Source: Haberlea rhodopensis
Taxonomy: Eukaryota; Streptophyta; Magnoliopsida; Lamiales; Gesneriaceae
DNA: 64,000 nt
Direction of reading: 5' to 3'
Assembly (NCBI GenBank): GCA_907163345.1
Contig: CAJQUN010000413.1
Location: 372,001 to 436,000 of the forward strand
Part shown: one piece after another, positions 9,954-21,967 of the stretch
Layout of the letters: every line of letters starts with the position of its first letter
Position numbering within the stretch: the first letter of the stretch is position 1
The notes under the pieces: model-generated
What the model was told of the DNA's origin: nothing
The model's database searches: none
The model's input: only the letters and a program-made list of their open reading frames with translations
Position numbers and translations under genes: made by a program

Positions 9954-12614
9954 TTGCTGTTTGATCCTGAGATCGAGAGAACTGTTAGAAGACTGAGAAA
10001 GCCGAGAAGGGAGGAATTGATAGAAATGGTTGCAAATAGAGACAACAACAAACCACCTCCACAACAACATGTTGAACCTCAAATGGCGATCAGAGATTAT
10101 TTCAAACCATCGGTCAACAACAATTACTCTGGGATAGCTCGCCAGACTATCAATGCCAACAACTTTGAACTTAAGCTGACATTGATAAGTATGGTGCAAC
10201 AGAATCAGTTTGGTGGTTCCCCTGTTGAAGACCCCAACTTGCATTTGAGGATATTTTTGGAGATAGCTGATACTGTAAAGATGAATGGTGTTCCAGAAGA
10301 TAATGTGAGACTGCGATTGTTCCCTTTTTGTCTTAGGGACCATGCAAGGAGTTGGCAGCAATCTCTTCCATTTAGTGGTATTTGCACATGGGCGGAAATG
10401 ACATCGAAATTTCTCTCGAAGTTCTTCCCACCAGCTAAGTCAGCTCAACTGAGAACCGAAATCAGTACGTTCAGACAAATTGATTCTGAACAACTATATG
10501 AGGCATGGGAGCGATTGAAGGATTTATTGAGGAGGTGCCCACAACACAACTATGAAAGCTGGGTGCAGATTCAGTTATTTTACAATGGGTTGAATGGACC
10601 AACTAGGATCATTGTGGATGCTGCAGCATGAGGAACACTATTTTCTAAGACTGCAGATGCTGCTTTTGAATTACTTGAGGAGATGTCAGCCAACAGCTTC
10701 CAGTGGCCCAGTGAGCGAGCCATGGCAAGGAAACCCATAGGTATGTATGAGGTTGATCATTTTAGTACACTTACTGCACAATTGTCTGCACTAACCACGC
10801 ATGTAGCAGCTCTGGCCAAGCAAGGAGCACAACCTACTATTGAATTGGCTGCAGATGCAGCTGGAATGGAGTTGTCAAGGGAAGCAGACCAAGAACAAGC
10901 TCAGTTCATAAACAATCGTTATCCCAACAACAATAACAACTACCGAAGCAATCTGTACCAACAATGGTTCCGCAATAATGATAAGCTCTCATATGCCAAC
11001 AACAATAATGCTCTGACTCCACCACCTGGATATGCTCCACAAAAGAATGAAGGTAAACCATCATTGGAAGATTTGGTGGGTAATTTTGTTCAAAGCTCGG
11101 CATTGAGGCTTGAGAAGAAACAGTCGAGGCTTGATATGATTGAGGGTCACATGACCAACATGGGTTCTACAATGAAGTCTCTTGATGTGCAAATTGGGCA
11201 GCTTGCTAATGCCATGAACAACAAACAAAGAGGGACATTTCCTAACAACACCGAAGTGAACCCAAAGGAGCAGTGCAAGGCCGTGACATTGAGAAGTGGT
11301 AAAGAACTTGGGGATGAAGAACCAGCACATGTTGATGAGCCATCTGTTGAGGAGACTCAAATTCAGGTTGAAACCCCTAAGGAAGTTGAAAAGGAGAAGC
11401 AAGCCACATTACCGGAAAAGATTCCTATGTTCAAGCCTACACTTCCATATCCTCAACGTTTCCGGAAAAAGGCTATAGATGACCAGTTTACCAAATTCTT
11501 GGAGATTTTCAAGAAAATCCACATAAATATTCCTTTTGCCGAGGCGTTGCAACAAATGCCTAATTATACAAAGTTTATGAAGGACATAATGGCATGGAAG
11601 AGGAAGCTTGAGGAATTTGAAACCGTGAATCTCACAGAAGAATGTAGTGCAATCCTCCAAAAGAAGCTACCACAAAAATTGAAAGATCCAGGGAGTTTTA
11701 CTATTCCTTGTATTATTGGTAGTTCTACATTCAATAAGGCATTATGTGATTTAGGTGCAAGTATTAATTTGATGCCTTTATCTGTTTTCAGGAGTTTAGG
11801 GCTTGGTGAAGTAAAGCCTACTACAATCACATTGCAATTGGCGGATAGGTCTCTTACATATCCTAGAGGGATAATTGAAGATGTGCTTGTGAAGGTGGAC
11901 AAATTTATTTTCCCTGTAGATTTTGTGGTTCTAGACATGGAAGAAGATGGAGATGTTCCATTAATTTTGGGGAGACCATTCTTAGCAATATGCAGGGCAC
12001 TTATCGATGTCCAAAGAGGAGAATTATCCTTGAGAGTTGGAGGCGAAGAAGTTATGTTCAATATTTACAAGGCTTTCAAGGGACCTGACGAGGTAAGTAC
12101 TTGCAAGTTTTTGGATGTTATTGACTCATGTTTGCATAACTTTGAAGTAGGAGCAATACCCGAGGATCCATTGGAGAATTGCATGGTCAACTCCATTATG
12201 CAAGTAGATGCAACTGAATCTGATCTTGCTGAGCAAGTGGAATCACTTAAGAGCTTGCATAAGGAGAACAACACTACTGGAAAAGAGGAAGATGTACGAG
12301 ATACATCAGTCAAAGAAGATACGAAGGCGAGCTCGGAATTGAAGGAACTACCGGTCCACCTTACTTATGCCTTCTTGGGTGAGAATTCGACATACCCGGT
12401 AATTATATCTTCATCTCTTTGTTCTTTAGAGAAAGATAAATTATTATGTGTATTGAGGACATTTAAATCTGCTTTGGGTTGGTCAATTTCTGATATCAAG
12501 GGGATTAGCCCGTCTTTATGCATGCATAAAATACTTATGGAGGATTCTTTCGTTCCATCCATTGATCATCAAAGGCGGTTGAATCCAGCAATGAAGGAGG
12601 TAGTAAAAGCATAA
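9954..12614 (+). pseudogene. Athila-type gag-protease, broken
   Basis: The frame from FDPEIERTVRRL is homologous to the intact gag of Ath-2. It includes the Retrotrans_gag core (LRLFPFCLRDHARSW, then QLYEAWERLKDLLRRCP) at about 10260-10630. A TGA at 10629 interrupts it, and the same frame continues to a TAA at 12612. The usual ATG is missing: the aligned N-terminal leader contains stops. The CCHC knuckle present in Ath-2 is not recognisable. Retroviral-type aspartic protease follows at about 11700-12060, with catalytic DLGASINLMP (the Asp codon is 11748-11750) and LILGRPFL. Without these two stops gag, protease and RT would form one frame. Confidence 0.9.
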
Positions 12615-13405
12615 GTGCTTAAATTGTTAAATGCTGGGATTATTTATGCTATTTCATATAGTGCATGGGTCTCCCCAGTACAGGTTGTGCCAAAGAAAGG
12701 AGGGATGACAGTGGTAAGAAATGAAAATAATGAGTTGATCTCAACTCGAACTGTGACGGGGTGGCGAGTTTGCATTGACTATAGGAAACTCAACAAGGCC
12801 ACAAGGAAGGACCACTTCCCTCTTCCATTTATTGATCAGATGCTCGACAGGTTAGCTGGTTATTGTTATTACTGTTTCTTAGATGGCTATTCAGGGTACA
12901 ATCAACTTGCCATAGATCCCGAGGATCAAGAGAAGACAACGTTTACCTGTCCATATGGCACTTTTGCGTTTAGAAGAATGCATTTTGGTTTATGCAACGC
13001 ACCTGCTACCTTTCAACGGTGCATGATGTCTAAGATATGGTGGAGGAGATCCTTGAAGTCTTCATGGATGACTTTTCGGTATTTGGTTCCTCTTTTGACC
13101 ATTGTTTGCATAACCTATCTCTTGTGTTACAGCGCTGCCAAGAAAAGAACCTCGTGTTAAATTGGGAGAAATGTCACTTTATGGTGCAAGAGGGTATTGT
13201 CCTTGGCCATAAGGTGTCATCTCAAGGACTTGAAGTGGATAGAGCAAAAGTGGTTGCAATTGAGAAGCTTTCACCTCCGAACAATGAGAAGGCTATTAGG
13301 AGCTTCCTTGGACATGCCGGGTTTTATCGCCGTTTTATTAAAGATTGTTCTAAAATAGATAAGCCCTTGTGTAATTTGTTAGAAAAAGACTCACCTTGTC
13401 TTTGA
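12615..13405 (+). pseudogene. Athila-type reverse transcriptase, broken
   Basis: Visible RT blocks are CIDYRKLNKATRKDHFPLP, FLDGYSGYNQLAI, TCPYGTFAFRRMHFGLCNAP and the catalytic box FMDDFSVFG. The protein would make cDNA from the element RNA. A stop at 12612 precedes it. A frameshift at about 13030 separates the palm motifs from the FMDDF box, and another stop/frameshift ends the second piece at about 13403. FMDDF in place of YxDD is usual for this lineage. Confidence 0.92.
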
Positions 13406-13409
13406 TGAT

Positions 13410-15214
13410 TTGTGTTTGCAGGCATTTAACAGGCTAAAGAAAGCACTTATATCAGCACCGATTATCATAGTGCCGGATTGGAAGGAGCCATTTGTTTTAA
13501 TGTGTGATGCCAGCGACTATGCTGTGGGAGCCGTATTGGGGCAAAAGAGAGATAAGATTTTTAGGGCAATTTACTATGCAAGTAGAACTGTTGATGGAGC
13601 CCAACAGAATTACACGACCACCAAGAAAAAGATGCTAGCTGTGGTGTTTGCATTCGACAAGTTTAGAGCATATCTGATCGGGACAAAGGTCATAGTTTAC
13701 ACAGATCATGCAGCGATTCATTATCTTTTTGCCAAGAAGGATGCGAAACCCCGGTTGATTCGATGGATCTTGTTGCTACAAGAGTTTGATTTCGAGATCT
13801 TGGATAAAAAGAGCAGTGAGAATCAAGTAGCAGATCACTTATCTCGTTTGGAGTTGGAGGATCAAATGGATCATGGAGTCATACAAGAGAACTTTCCTGA
13901 TGAACATCTCTTTGAGGTATGTACTAAAACCCCATGGTTTGTTGATTTTGCTAATTATTTGTCGTGTGGTATACTGCCTCCAGACCTCACTTATCAGCAA
14001 AGGAAAAAGTTCTTTCATGACGTGAAGAATTATTACTGGGATGAATCGTATGTATTCAGACGCTGTGCAGACCAAATTGTCAGGAGATGTGTAACTGAGG
14101 AGGAATCAAGAGAGATTCTAGAAAAGTGTCACTCCACACCTTATGGAGGACATTTTGGAGCATCAAGGACGGCGGCAAAAGTGCTTCAATCGGGTTTCTA
14201 TTGGCCAGAGCTACATCGAGACAATTATACTTTGGTGAAGACGTGTGATCGTTGTCAACGCATTGGTAATATTTCCAAACGCCATGAGATGCCGTTGACA
14301 AATATCTTGGAAATAAAAATTTTCGATGTATGGGGTATTGATTTCATGGGCCCCTTTCCACCATCTTGTGGGCAGTCATATATTTTGCTAGCGGTGGACT
14401 ATGTTTCTAAGTGGGTTGAAGCGATTGCCACATCAACTAATGACGCTCATGTCGTGGTTAAGTTTGTGCAAAAGAACATATTTACAAGGTTTGGCACTCC
14501 GCTATCGATTGTAAGTGATGAAAGGACCCACTTCTGTAACAAGATCTTCAGTGCTTTGATGACAAAATACACTGTGAGGCATAATATTGCATTGGCTTAT
14601 CATCCACAGACTAATGGCCAAGCTGAAATTTCTAACCAAGAAATTGAGCTAATTCTTGAAAAGACGGTCAATATAACCGAAAGGATTGGGCTCTGAAATT
14701 GGATGATGCATTATGGGCATACCGAACTGCATTCAAAACTCGCATAGGGATGTCCCCATATCGTCTAGTCTTTGGGAAAGCATGCCACTTACCGGTAGAG
14801 TTGGAGCATCGAGCTTTCTGGGCCATAAAGAAGCTGAACTTTGATTTGAAGGCTGCTGGTGAGCAACGGTTGCTACAACTCACTGAGATGGATGAGTTTC
14901 GCAATGAAGCGTATGAAAATGGTAAAATTTACAAGGAGCGAATGAAGAATTGGCATGACAAGTAAATCGTGAGAAGAGAGTTCATTCCTGGTCAGAAAGT
15001 GCTTCTTTATAACTCTCGTCTCCGACTATTCCCAGGAAAGTTGAAGTCACGATGGTCTGGGCCGCTCACTATTGAGAAAGTGACCCAATATGGAGCAATT
15101 GAACTGAAATGCGATGACGGTCACACATTTCAAGCAAATGGGCAATGTTTGAAGCATTATTTTGGGGAAGAAGTAAGAGACGTGGACCAGGTTAATTTGA
15201 GCGAGCCTAAGTGA
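13410..15214 (+). pseudogene. Athila-type RNase H and integrase, broken
   Basis: RNase H shows CDASDYAVGAVL, YTDHAAIHYL and NQVADHLSR. The catalytic glutamate region, normally TEKE, reads TKKK here, so the second catalytic residue looks lost. Integrase has the HHCC zinc finger (GGHFGASRTAAKVL then CDRCQR) and the DDE core (DFMGPFPP, SDERTHFCN, NGQAEISNQEIEL). A frameshift near 14690 and a TAA at 14963 cut off the C-terminal part, which continues to 15214 (FIPGQKVLLYNSRL). Its fusion with gag-pro-RT in the ancestor is inferred. Confidence 0.92.
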
Positions 15215-15251
15215 AGGAATGGCAGACAGTCGGGCTGAGGACTATAAACTA

Positions 15252-15274
15252 AGCGCTATTTGGGAGGCAACCCA
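15252..15274 (+). promoter_or_regulatory. Conserved post-pol hairpin motif
   Basis: AGCGCT, then TGGG-AGGCAA-CCCA, lies 37 bp after the last pol stop. The same motif follows the gag ORF in Ath-3 (42354-42378, longer stem) and a changed form occurs in Ath-2 (32957-32978). I recall this as a common block in plant Athila/Tat elements; its role is unknown to me. Confidence 0.7.
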
Positions 15275-15341
15275 TATTCTGTATCCTTTGTTTTATTTAA
15301 ATTTATTTTATATTTTTTTATTTTTTTTTAAAAAAGGGGGA

Positions 15342-15521
15342 GGCGTATTTACGCCTTTATAGGCGTAAATACGCCTGAAAAACAATTTTTGGCTTTTGAA
15401 ATGCCGTAGAACAGGCGTGACTACGCCTCTTTTTGGCGTAATTACGCCTACCATTTTTTTAAAAAAATTTAAAGGCCGAACAGTAGGCGTAATTACACCT
15501 CTCAACAGGCGTAATTACGCC
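15342..15521 (+). promoter_or_regulatory. Internal copy of the Ath-1 palindrome array
   Basis: Six GGCGT-N4-ACGCC palindromes start at 15342, 15362, 15414, 15435, 15486 and 15508: three pairs with 20, 21 and 22 bp inside and exactly 72 bp between pair starts. It lies between the end of integrase and the 3' ORF remnant. It is followed by TATTTTAAG and a pyrimidine-rich stretch with CCAACCCTAAC, like a second promoter and leader. The promoter role is inferred. Confidence 0.75.
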
Positions 15522-15733
15522 TCGCGTATTTTAAGTCAGATTCTGCAGCCATTTTTCATAAATTCTCATCTCCTCCAACCCTAACTCACGCCTCTTTCCC
15601 TCAATTTTTCAATCCCTGACTTTTCCCTTCAATTCCTTTAAATTAAGCCATCCCACCTCTAAAATCTATACATTTGTTGATTAATTACAGGATTTTGGGA
15701 GTCCATTCGTGCAAGGAAGTTTAAGTTTAGGGG

Positions 15734-16133
15734 GTGCGATGGGGCCCTGAAGAAGAGCGATTGAAAATCCAGAAGCCGATAATGTTGGCCAGACATGCTC
15801 GAAGGCGACGCCCCCCATCTTCTAGCCAAGCCGGGGCTTCCAGTGGGCCACAATCGACTGAATCTGAACCACTCCCGGACCTTCACACGATTGTTCACCG
15901 ACTCACAGATTTGGAGCAAAGTGTACCGGCTCAAGCTAAATCAATGGGCCGATTTCCACCAAAGTCAAGAGGCGTTCCAGCAGCGCCAAGACACCTACAT
16001 GAACTTTGTCGTGGACTTCACATCGGCCCTCGCTCAGGAGTTTCCTCATCGAGCGTTTCCACAGCCGTCGACTTTCCAGCCGTCACCTTTTCCACACCCG
16101 CCCCCCGACGATATGGATGACGATGACCAATGA
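15734..16133 (+). pseudogene. Remnant of Athila 3' ORF (ORF1-like), C-terminal part
   Basis: Two overlapping frames (15734-15915 and about 15915-16133) match the C-terminal third of the intact 408-residue ORF of Ath-2: RRRRPPSSSQAGASS versus TRRRPSDTTQAGASSS, a Gln-rich helix, and the acidic end PPDDMDDDDQ versus PEHDEDDDQ. The N-terminal domain is missing and one frameshift joins the two pieces. A purine tract identical to the true 3' PPT precedes it at about 15718-15735, perhaps marking the deletion junction. Confidence 0.7.
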
Positions 16134-16183
16134 CGATCATCGCTTAGGTATGTGCATCGTTCTATTTCTTTCTTCCTGTATAT

Positions 16184-16220
16184 GCATTGAGGACAATGCA
16201 CATTTCTAAGTTTAGGGGGG
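16184..16220 (+). promoter_or_regulatory. Conserved block plus internal PPT-like tract
   Basis: GCATTGAGGACAATG followed shortly by TAAGTTTAGGGGGG. The same two-part block lies just after the last ORF in Ath-2 (31029-31063) and in Ath-3 (42102-42136). The second part looks like the PPT before the LTR, so an extra plus-strand start (central PPT) is possible. Confidence 0.65.
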
Positions 16221-17677
16221 TACTTTGAACTATTTCAAACTACTTGGATTTCTGTTGTTTTGTTTGTTTGTTTTCCTTATTTTGTTTGGTTTGTCTTGAT
16301 TTTGAGTCTGTTGAGTTTTGAGTGTCATAAGTTGTATTACGAGTCAGTTGAGGCCAATGATGAAAAATTGAGTTGACTTGTGGAAAATTTTAAAATTTTC
16401 ATGTTTTCACGTTGCTCTTGGGTTCTCACATATTCATGCACTAGAGATCATGACCATTTGATTAATCAATGATGATTTGAACGAACACAAAAATGATATA
16501 GGCGATTCTTGATAATTTGGGCCTTGATTCATTGATAGAAATTTGCTATAGTAGCCCCTTTGAGCTTAAGTATAAAAGAATGAGATTGAATTGTTTGCAA
16601 TACCTTTTAGAATCTCATTCAAAAATTTTCTGATATTACCATGGTTTTCAGATGCAATCTGAGCATATTGGTCAAATCATGTAAGTTATTTGTGAATTGA
16701 GAGTAGTATAGAACTTACTATAGTAACCTTTGAGGCAAAATATAGACATATGTGGCTTAGGAATGATTTAGGCAATTTTTTGATCGTTTGAGCCTTTGAA
16801 GCCACCAAATGACATCATTTTATCTTTAGTTACCCTTTTGAGCTTAATACAAATCGAATGGCATGTGTTTAGGCACATGAATAACCCCGTTCGGCATCGA
16901 TTCAAGATACCACATCAACCATCTTGTTGATAGCTTATACACTGTTTCCCACCCTCAATGGAGTAAGCTTCTATTGCGCTTTAAAAGTTCAAATAGCTCC
17001 TATGATCTTAATTGAAAATTAGAAGTGGAGTAACAATGAAAAAGAGAAAATAATGAGGTGAATGAGAAAAAAGGATGAATTGAAAAGAAAAGAAAATTGA
17101 TGAATTATCAATAGAAAGAATCGAAAGCGGGATGAGAATGCGCAAATTGATTATAATTTTAACTTACTCTCTTGCTTTGAATATCCTTTCCTTCTATTGA
17201 AGCCATGAGCCAAAGCTTATGTTACAAGCTTATTAAGACCTATTGACCAAGCCACATTTGTCTAATATACTAGTGGAGAAGGTTATGAATAGTGAACCTA
17301 TGACACTCGAGAAACACTTCTAATAAACATGGTTTTGACATTCACATTTGAGCATCTCATTACATAGTCTTGATGCATTGTTAGCATTTATCAAAGCTAC
17401 ACTCTGTTTTTGAACAATGTAATTTGAACCTATACCTTGCAAAGTCCTATTGATTTGTGTGAGTAAATAGCGCTTTGAGTTAATGATTAAATGGAAATGG
17501 TAGCACACACACACTTGAGAATTCTTGAGAAAGTGATATGCATGTTTGAATACTTCTGAGGCCTACACAATTGGAATGTTTTACAACTTTGTTTTGTGTA
17601 TCTTTTCGTGTCAGTTTTGTTTTGATTTGTTTTTGTTTTGTTTTTGTTGTTGTTTTTCTCGGGACTAGCAAAAGTTT
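16221..17677 (+). other. Conserved 3' noncoding module of Ath-1
   Basis: About 1.45 kb with no ORF. Segments match Ath-2 and Ath-3 in the same position and order: a block containing GTTTGAGCCTTT, one containing AAGACC/ACCTATTGACC, and one containing CTAGTGGAGAAG. The conservation without coding potential suggests an RNA-level or packaging role. Confidence 0.65.
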
Positions 17678-17691
17678 AAGTTTAGGGGGTT
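17678..17691 (+). other. Ath-1 3' polypurine tract
   Basis: AAGTTTAGGGGGTT directly before the 3' LTR. Confidence 0.85.
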
Positions 17692-19129
17692 TGATAAGTG
17701 TATTTTATACACTTATATTTCTTCTTATTTTGCATGGTTTAGTGCTAGTTTTTGATCATAATTATGCTTTTGGTTTTGTTCGGTGTTGTTTTGCAGGAAT
17801 ACAGGTAATTACATGTTTTGTGGACTAAAATGGTGCAAATGGCGGAAAGAACGGATGAATTGAAGTCAAAAATCTACACTTTCAATCAAAGCAACAGGCG
17901 TAATTACTCCTGTTTTTAGGCGTAAAGACGCCTAAGCCACGGCAAATCAATATTTGATAAATTTCATGAGGCGTAACTACGCCTCATTTAGGCGTAACTA
18001 CGCCTAAGCTACGGCTTGTGATTTTATTCAGGCGTAAAGACGCCACTTTGGAGGCGTAATTACGCCAGTCACGAGGGAAGCCACACTTTTTGACACATCG
18101 ACAGGCGTAGTTACGCCAGTTTGGAGGCGTCATTACGCCTGATGAATTTTGGAAATTTTGGACTGCTTTCCTTATTTGATGCACGGGATTTTAAAGAGGG
18201 ATTCACCAAGGCACAAGGGGGGATTCAGACTTAGACACACATTCTTGGAGAGAAGGAGGCTAGGGTTGAAGGAAGAAGAAAATAACGACGACGGCTCGGA
18301 GCAAAAAGTAGAGATTTCATCACGAGACGACGGTGTTCATCGGAGATCGAAGAATAGCGTCCAATTCGTTTTGTATCTCTAAACTTTTAACAGTTTTTAT
18401 GGGTTATTTAAACATGTCTATGTGTTTAATTAATTATAGCATGATCTAATTTTATTTTCTAGGAGACGATGTAGCTTGTTTTGAAACTACGCTTAGTATG
18501 AATTGATTGAAGTATTTGGATTTCCGTATGGTTTATTTATGTTTTCCTGTTCTTAATGCTTTTAATCTACTGGCCATGGATTGAATGATGTTATATTTGT
18601 GATCTATCACTTGGGAGAGGGGGTTGTGAATAGGAAAGAAGGAATTCATATCGTGGTAGTTATATTGTTCGAGAGGCCTATAACTCCATAGAAGTCGTTA
18701 AATGAATTACTGCGCTTTTACAATTGTTTGATAATTGATCTTAGATAGGGATATCAAGATTGATGTTAGATGATTACTTCTGCTTAACACTCGGGAGAGG
18801 GAGTAGAAATAAATAAGAATTCTCGGCTAGTAAACTAGGAAATCCATAACATGGAAATCAAGGCATGATAAGTGTAGTGGATGAACAAGTGAAATCGTAC
18901 TCCTAGATTCATCTCCAATTGATTTCTTTTCAACTCAATATTTGATCATCGTTAGTTAATTGATTTTTATTATTCGCATAACACTCAACTATTCGATTAT
19001 CTAAATAAAGCAAAGATTATTTTAATTCAGTACTTAGATTTAACTATTTATTCAATCTCCGTGGGTTCGACATCTTTTTATACTAAAACTTGACTACCGT
19101 GCGCTTGCGGTAAAGGATTTCACGCAACA
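17692..19129 (+). repeat. Ath-1 3' LTR
   Basis: 1438 bp, from TGATAAGTG to CGCAACA. It contains a single copy of the 476-bp unit, one palindrome array (about 17896-18140) and the TATA-like ATTTTAAAG (about 18188). It is uninterrupted, so it shows the undisturbed LTR structure. Confidence 0.95.
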
Positions 19130-19134
19130 GTAAC

Positions 19135-19397
19135 TCGAGGTCTTCTCTATATCATGTAATTGTTATATAGTATAGTTTTAGCTTTTGTTGATGGAAATCA
19201 ATGAAGTTGGACCATGGTGCCGAGACGAGGAGGCTATTCACAAAGAGACCGAAGAGGTGCTTGAAGAAGTTACCCTTAGGTTGACCATTTAGATTTTCTC
19301 ATTGGCTTGAGAAAATCAGTAGTTCGGGCTACAAACACGTCTATTTTATGTTGATGTATGTGATGCATGTTTATCATTTGATTTTAATATTGGTAGA

Positions 19398-19446
<49 letters not shown>

Positions 19447-19983
19447 TTACATATTTTCATTATCAATATTAATAAAATCGTGAGATCTTTAAATCCCTCT
19501 AATATTAAGTCAGGTTAGATGCCTTCCAATGAAAAGTACTCGTTAAGACTTTGATTGAACATGTGTAAGTTTGCCAAAGCAAAGTACCGTGACAATCTTA
19601 GTAAGGCGCGGTAGGATAAAAGTGATATCCGTGTGACTTTAAATTGGGTTCGACTTAACTAGCGTCATCTCAATAAGATTGGGAACCTAGAGGCATGGGG
19701 TTGGATAATAATCCATTAGATGAATTAGAACAAAGTGTTGTTCGCCCAACCATCCAAGAGTTACATGTGATGTAATTGACAAAGTGTTGTCTACCTAAAT
19801 AACTGAGTCTTGGGTGATTAGCCAAAACTAACTCAAGGTTAGGTGAAATATGGATCTTGGCCCACTAATAGTTTTGAGGGTTGATGATTTTAACTAAATA
19901 GTTGAAGTTTCATTTAATATAAGACCTTATTAAATGATTAAAATCATAAAACTTATTATTGCATATTTATATTATAGATATCC
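19135..19983 (+). other. Leader of a broken Copia element, with (TA)n
   Basis: Noncoding; includes a TA microsatellite at 19399-19441. It continues the flank left of Ath-1 and leads to a Copia gag start at 19984. I could not place a primer-binding site. Confidence 0.5.
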
Positions 19984-21190
19984 ATGGCATCAAACAACGT
20001 TACTAGTACACTATCTTTGCGATCGGTCCTTGAGAAGGACAAATTGAATGGGACAAATTGAATGGGACAAATTTTCTAGACTGTCCTCGAACAAGAGAAA
20101 AAACAATATGTCCTAGAGGAACCCTTACCTGCCGAGGAACCTTCTGCTACGACCGTAAGGGCTGATAGGATGCTTACAAGAAGCATCAAAATGACGCTCT
20201 TGATGTTGGCTGTTTAATGCTTACAACCATGAACTCTGAGCTTCAAAAGCAACATGAGGAAATGGATGCGTTCAATATGATTGAACATCTGAAACAACTT
20301 TACCAACAACAAGCTAGACAAGAGAGGTATGAAGTCTCTAAAGCGTTATTTCAGTGCAGAATGGTAGAAAGAAGCCTTGTTGGAACTCATGTACTCAAAA
20401 TGATTGGATACATAGAGAATCTTGAGAAACTGGTTTTTCGTTGGACCAAGAGTTAGCCACTGACGTGATCTTGCAATCGTTGCTTGATAGCTATAGTTAA
20501 TTTGTTCTGAATTACAATATGATTGAAATTGAGAAGACCTACCACAGTTGCTTGGTATGTTAAGAACTTACGAAGCAAACACAAAGAAGTCTAAGCCCAC
20601 AAATGTTCTTATTGTGAATAAGGGCAAGGGAAAGGCTAAAGCAAAGGGCTTTAGAAAATACAAGAAAGTCTCTGTCAAATCTAAGCCTCATGCTACTGCA
20701 CTTAAGCCTAAGGGAGGAGTGGCTAAGGAAGGAAATTGCTTCCATTGCGGTGAGACCGACATTGGAAGAGAAACTGCAATTTATACCTGGATGATCTTAA
20801 GAAGACGAAGGGAAGTGTGCCTTCTACTTCAGATAGTTTTGTTATCAAAGTCAATCTATCTACTTCTTCATCATGTGTATTAGATACTGGATGTGGTTCT
20901 CACATTTGTGTTAATGTGCAGGAACTCAAAGGACTAGAGTGTTTGCAAAAATCGAAGTGACCTAAGAATGGGAAATGGAGCAAGAGTTGCTGCATTAGCT
21001 ATAGGAGATTATTCATTAACTTTGCCTTCTGGTTTAATTTTAGATTTACAAGACTGTTATTTTGTGCCATCGATTACTAGAAATATCATTTCAATTTCTT
21101 GTTTAGACAAGATGGGTTTTTCATTTATTATAAAGGACAAATGTTGCTCCATTTATTTGAATGAGATGTTTTATGCTAATGCATAATTGA
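19984..21190 (+). pseudogene. Ty1/copia gag-protease remnant
   Basis: The frame starts MASNNVTSTLSLRSVLEKDK and is soon broken by a short tandem duplication at about 20041-20070. Further pieces are 20217-20456 (gag helices, HLKQLYQQQARQERY), a lysine-rich basic stretch, a damaged zinc knuckle (CFHCGET at about 20738) and a protease core DTGCGSHIC at about 20887. A piece at 20968-21186 (NIISISCLDKMGFSF) is the region before integrase. The element stops abruptly at about 21230, at the junction with the next repeat, so integrase and RT are missing. Confidence 0.8.
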
Positions 21191-21519
21191 TTAATGGTAT
21201 CTATGTTCTAAATCTTGATATGTCTATCTTCCTTGGAGCAAAATCGATGGAGGCTCGACTTGGGTGCCGGAATTCTCGAAGATAATTTGGTAATACGCTT
21301 CCCCTCTTCTTTATCTTCGATTTGATTGTAGTATTGTAGTATTTGGTTGAGTTTTGAGTTGGGTTTAAGTTTTTGGATTTTAAAGATTTTTGGATTGGTA
21401 TGTTTAAGGAAGATTTATGGTGTTTATGTTGAGAAATAATGGTTTAATGGGTGTTGGGTTTGTTTATTTGGGGGGTTTAAGCTCAAAAACGCCATTTTCA
21501 GGCTATTACAGAGCTTCTC

Positions 21520-21710
21520 GATCGATCGGCAAGGGGATGCTGATCGATCACACGATTTTGGAAAATTTGAAGGCGATGAACAGTGCGCTCGATCGATCGA
21601 GCAAGGTTGTCGATCGATCGAGATGGTCGGCCGATCGATCGAGCAAGGAAGATTTTTGGGCATGTTTTTGCTGAAGCTCTCGATCGATCGAGCACATTGG
21701 CCAATCGATC
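21520..21710 (+). promoter_or_regulatory. CGATCGATCG palindrome array, 5' LTR
   Basis: GATCGATC cores start at 21520, 21542, 21591, 21612, 21633, 21682 and 21703 (the last with one change). Spacings are 22, 49, 21, 21, 49 and 21 bp, i.e. 20-bp-class steps inside a 70-71-bp period. The core is usually extended to CTCGATCGATCGAG. In this LTR type the array lies downstream of the TATA box, in the transcribed leader. Confidence 0.85.
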
Positions 21711-21952
21711 GAGATGCCATGTTTTATGTTTTTTTATATTGTGTTGATGTTATGGAATCGATGCATGCTTCGCTCGGGGTCTTTTAAAATGGTTAATCGT
21801 CATGGATTGTCGATATAATTGGGGGTTGTGAACTTGCTTGGGCACGCGATTGCATGCTTGTAATTAATTGTGAATTATTAATTGTGTTTAGCACATAATT
21901 CATCGGATCACGGGACTAAAGCAAGGTTTGATTCGGACTACGGAATTATAAG

Positions 21953-21967
21953 GTACGTATAACGCAC
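21953..21967 (+). promoter_or_regulatory. GTACGT-N3-ACGTAC inverted repeat (one arm changed)
   Basis: Here GTACGT ATA ACGCAC. The same motif is at 36435-36449 (ATA spacer), 56577-56591 (ATG) and 63552-63566 (GCG), each inside AAG-G..GAGCAT. Arms are kept while the 3-base spacer varies. It could be a dimeric ACGT-core (bZIP-like) site, or a splice donor (AAG/GTACGT). Confidence 0.65.

Larger units (their letters stand above)
2313..19129 (+). mobile_element. Ath-1: Athila-like Ty3/gypsy retrotransposon
   Basis: The element starts TGATAAG and ends CGCAACA and is flanked by the 5-bp target duplication GTAAC at 2308-2312 and 19130-19134. It has two LTRs, a primer-binding site matching the 3' end of tRNA-Asp, a gag/protease/RT/RNase H/integrase order (Ty3/gypsy), a 3' ORF remnant and a purine tract at the 3' LTR. 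tRNA-Asp priming plus the extra 3' ORF point to the Athila lineage. The coding region carries several stops and frameshifts, so it cannot encode functional proteins. A gag-only Copia-type element sits inside the 5' LTR. Confidence 0.93.

Noticed and set aside
15795..16133. Envelope gene for Ath-1
   Set aside because: No signal peptide or membrane segment; it matches the C-terminal part of the soluble-looking ORF1 of Ath-2.
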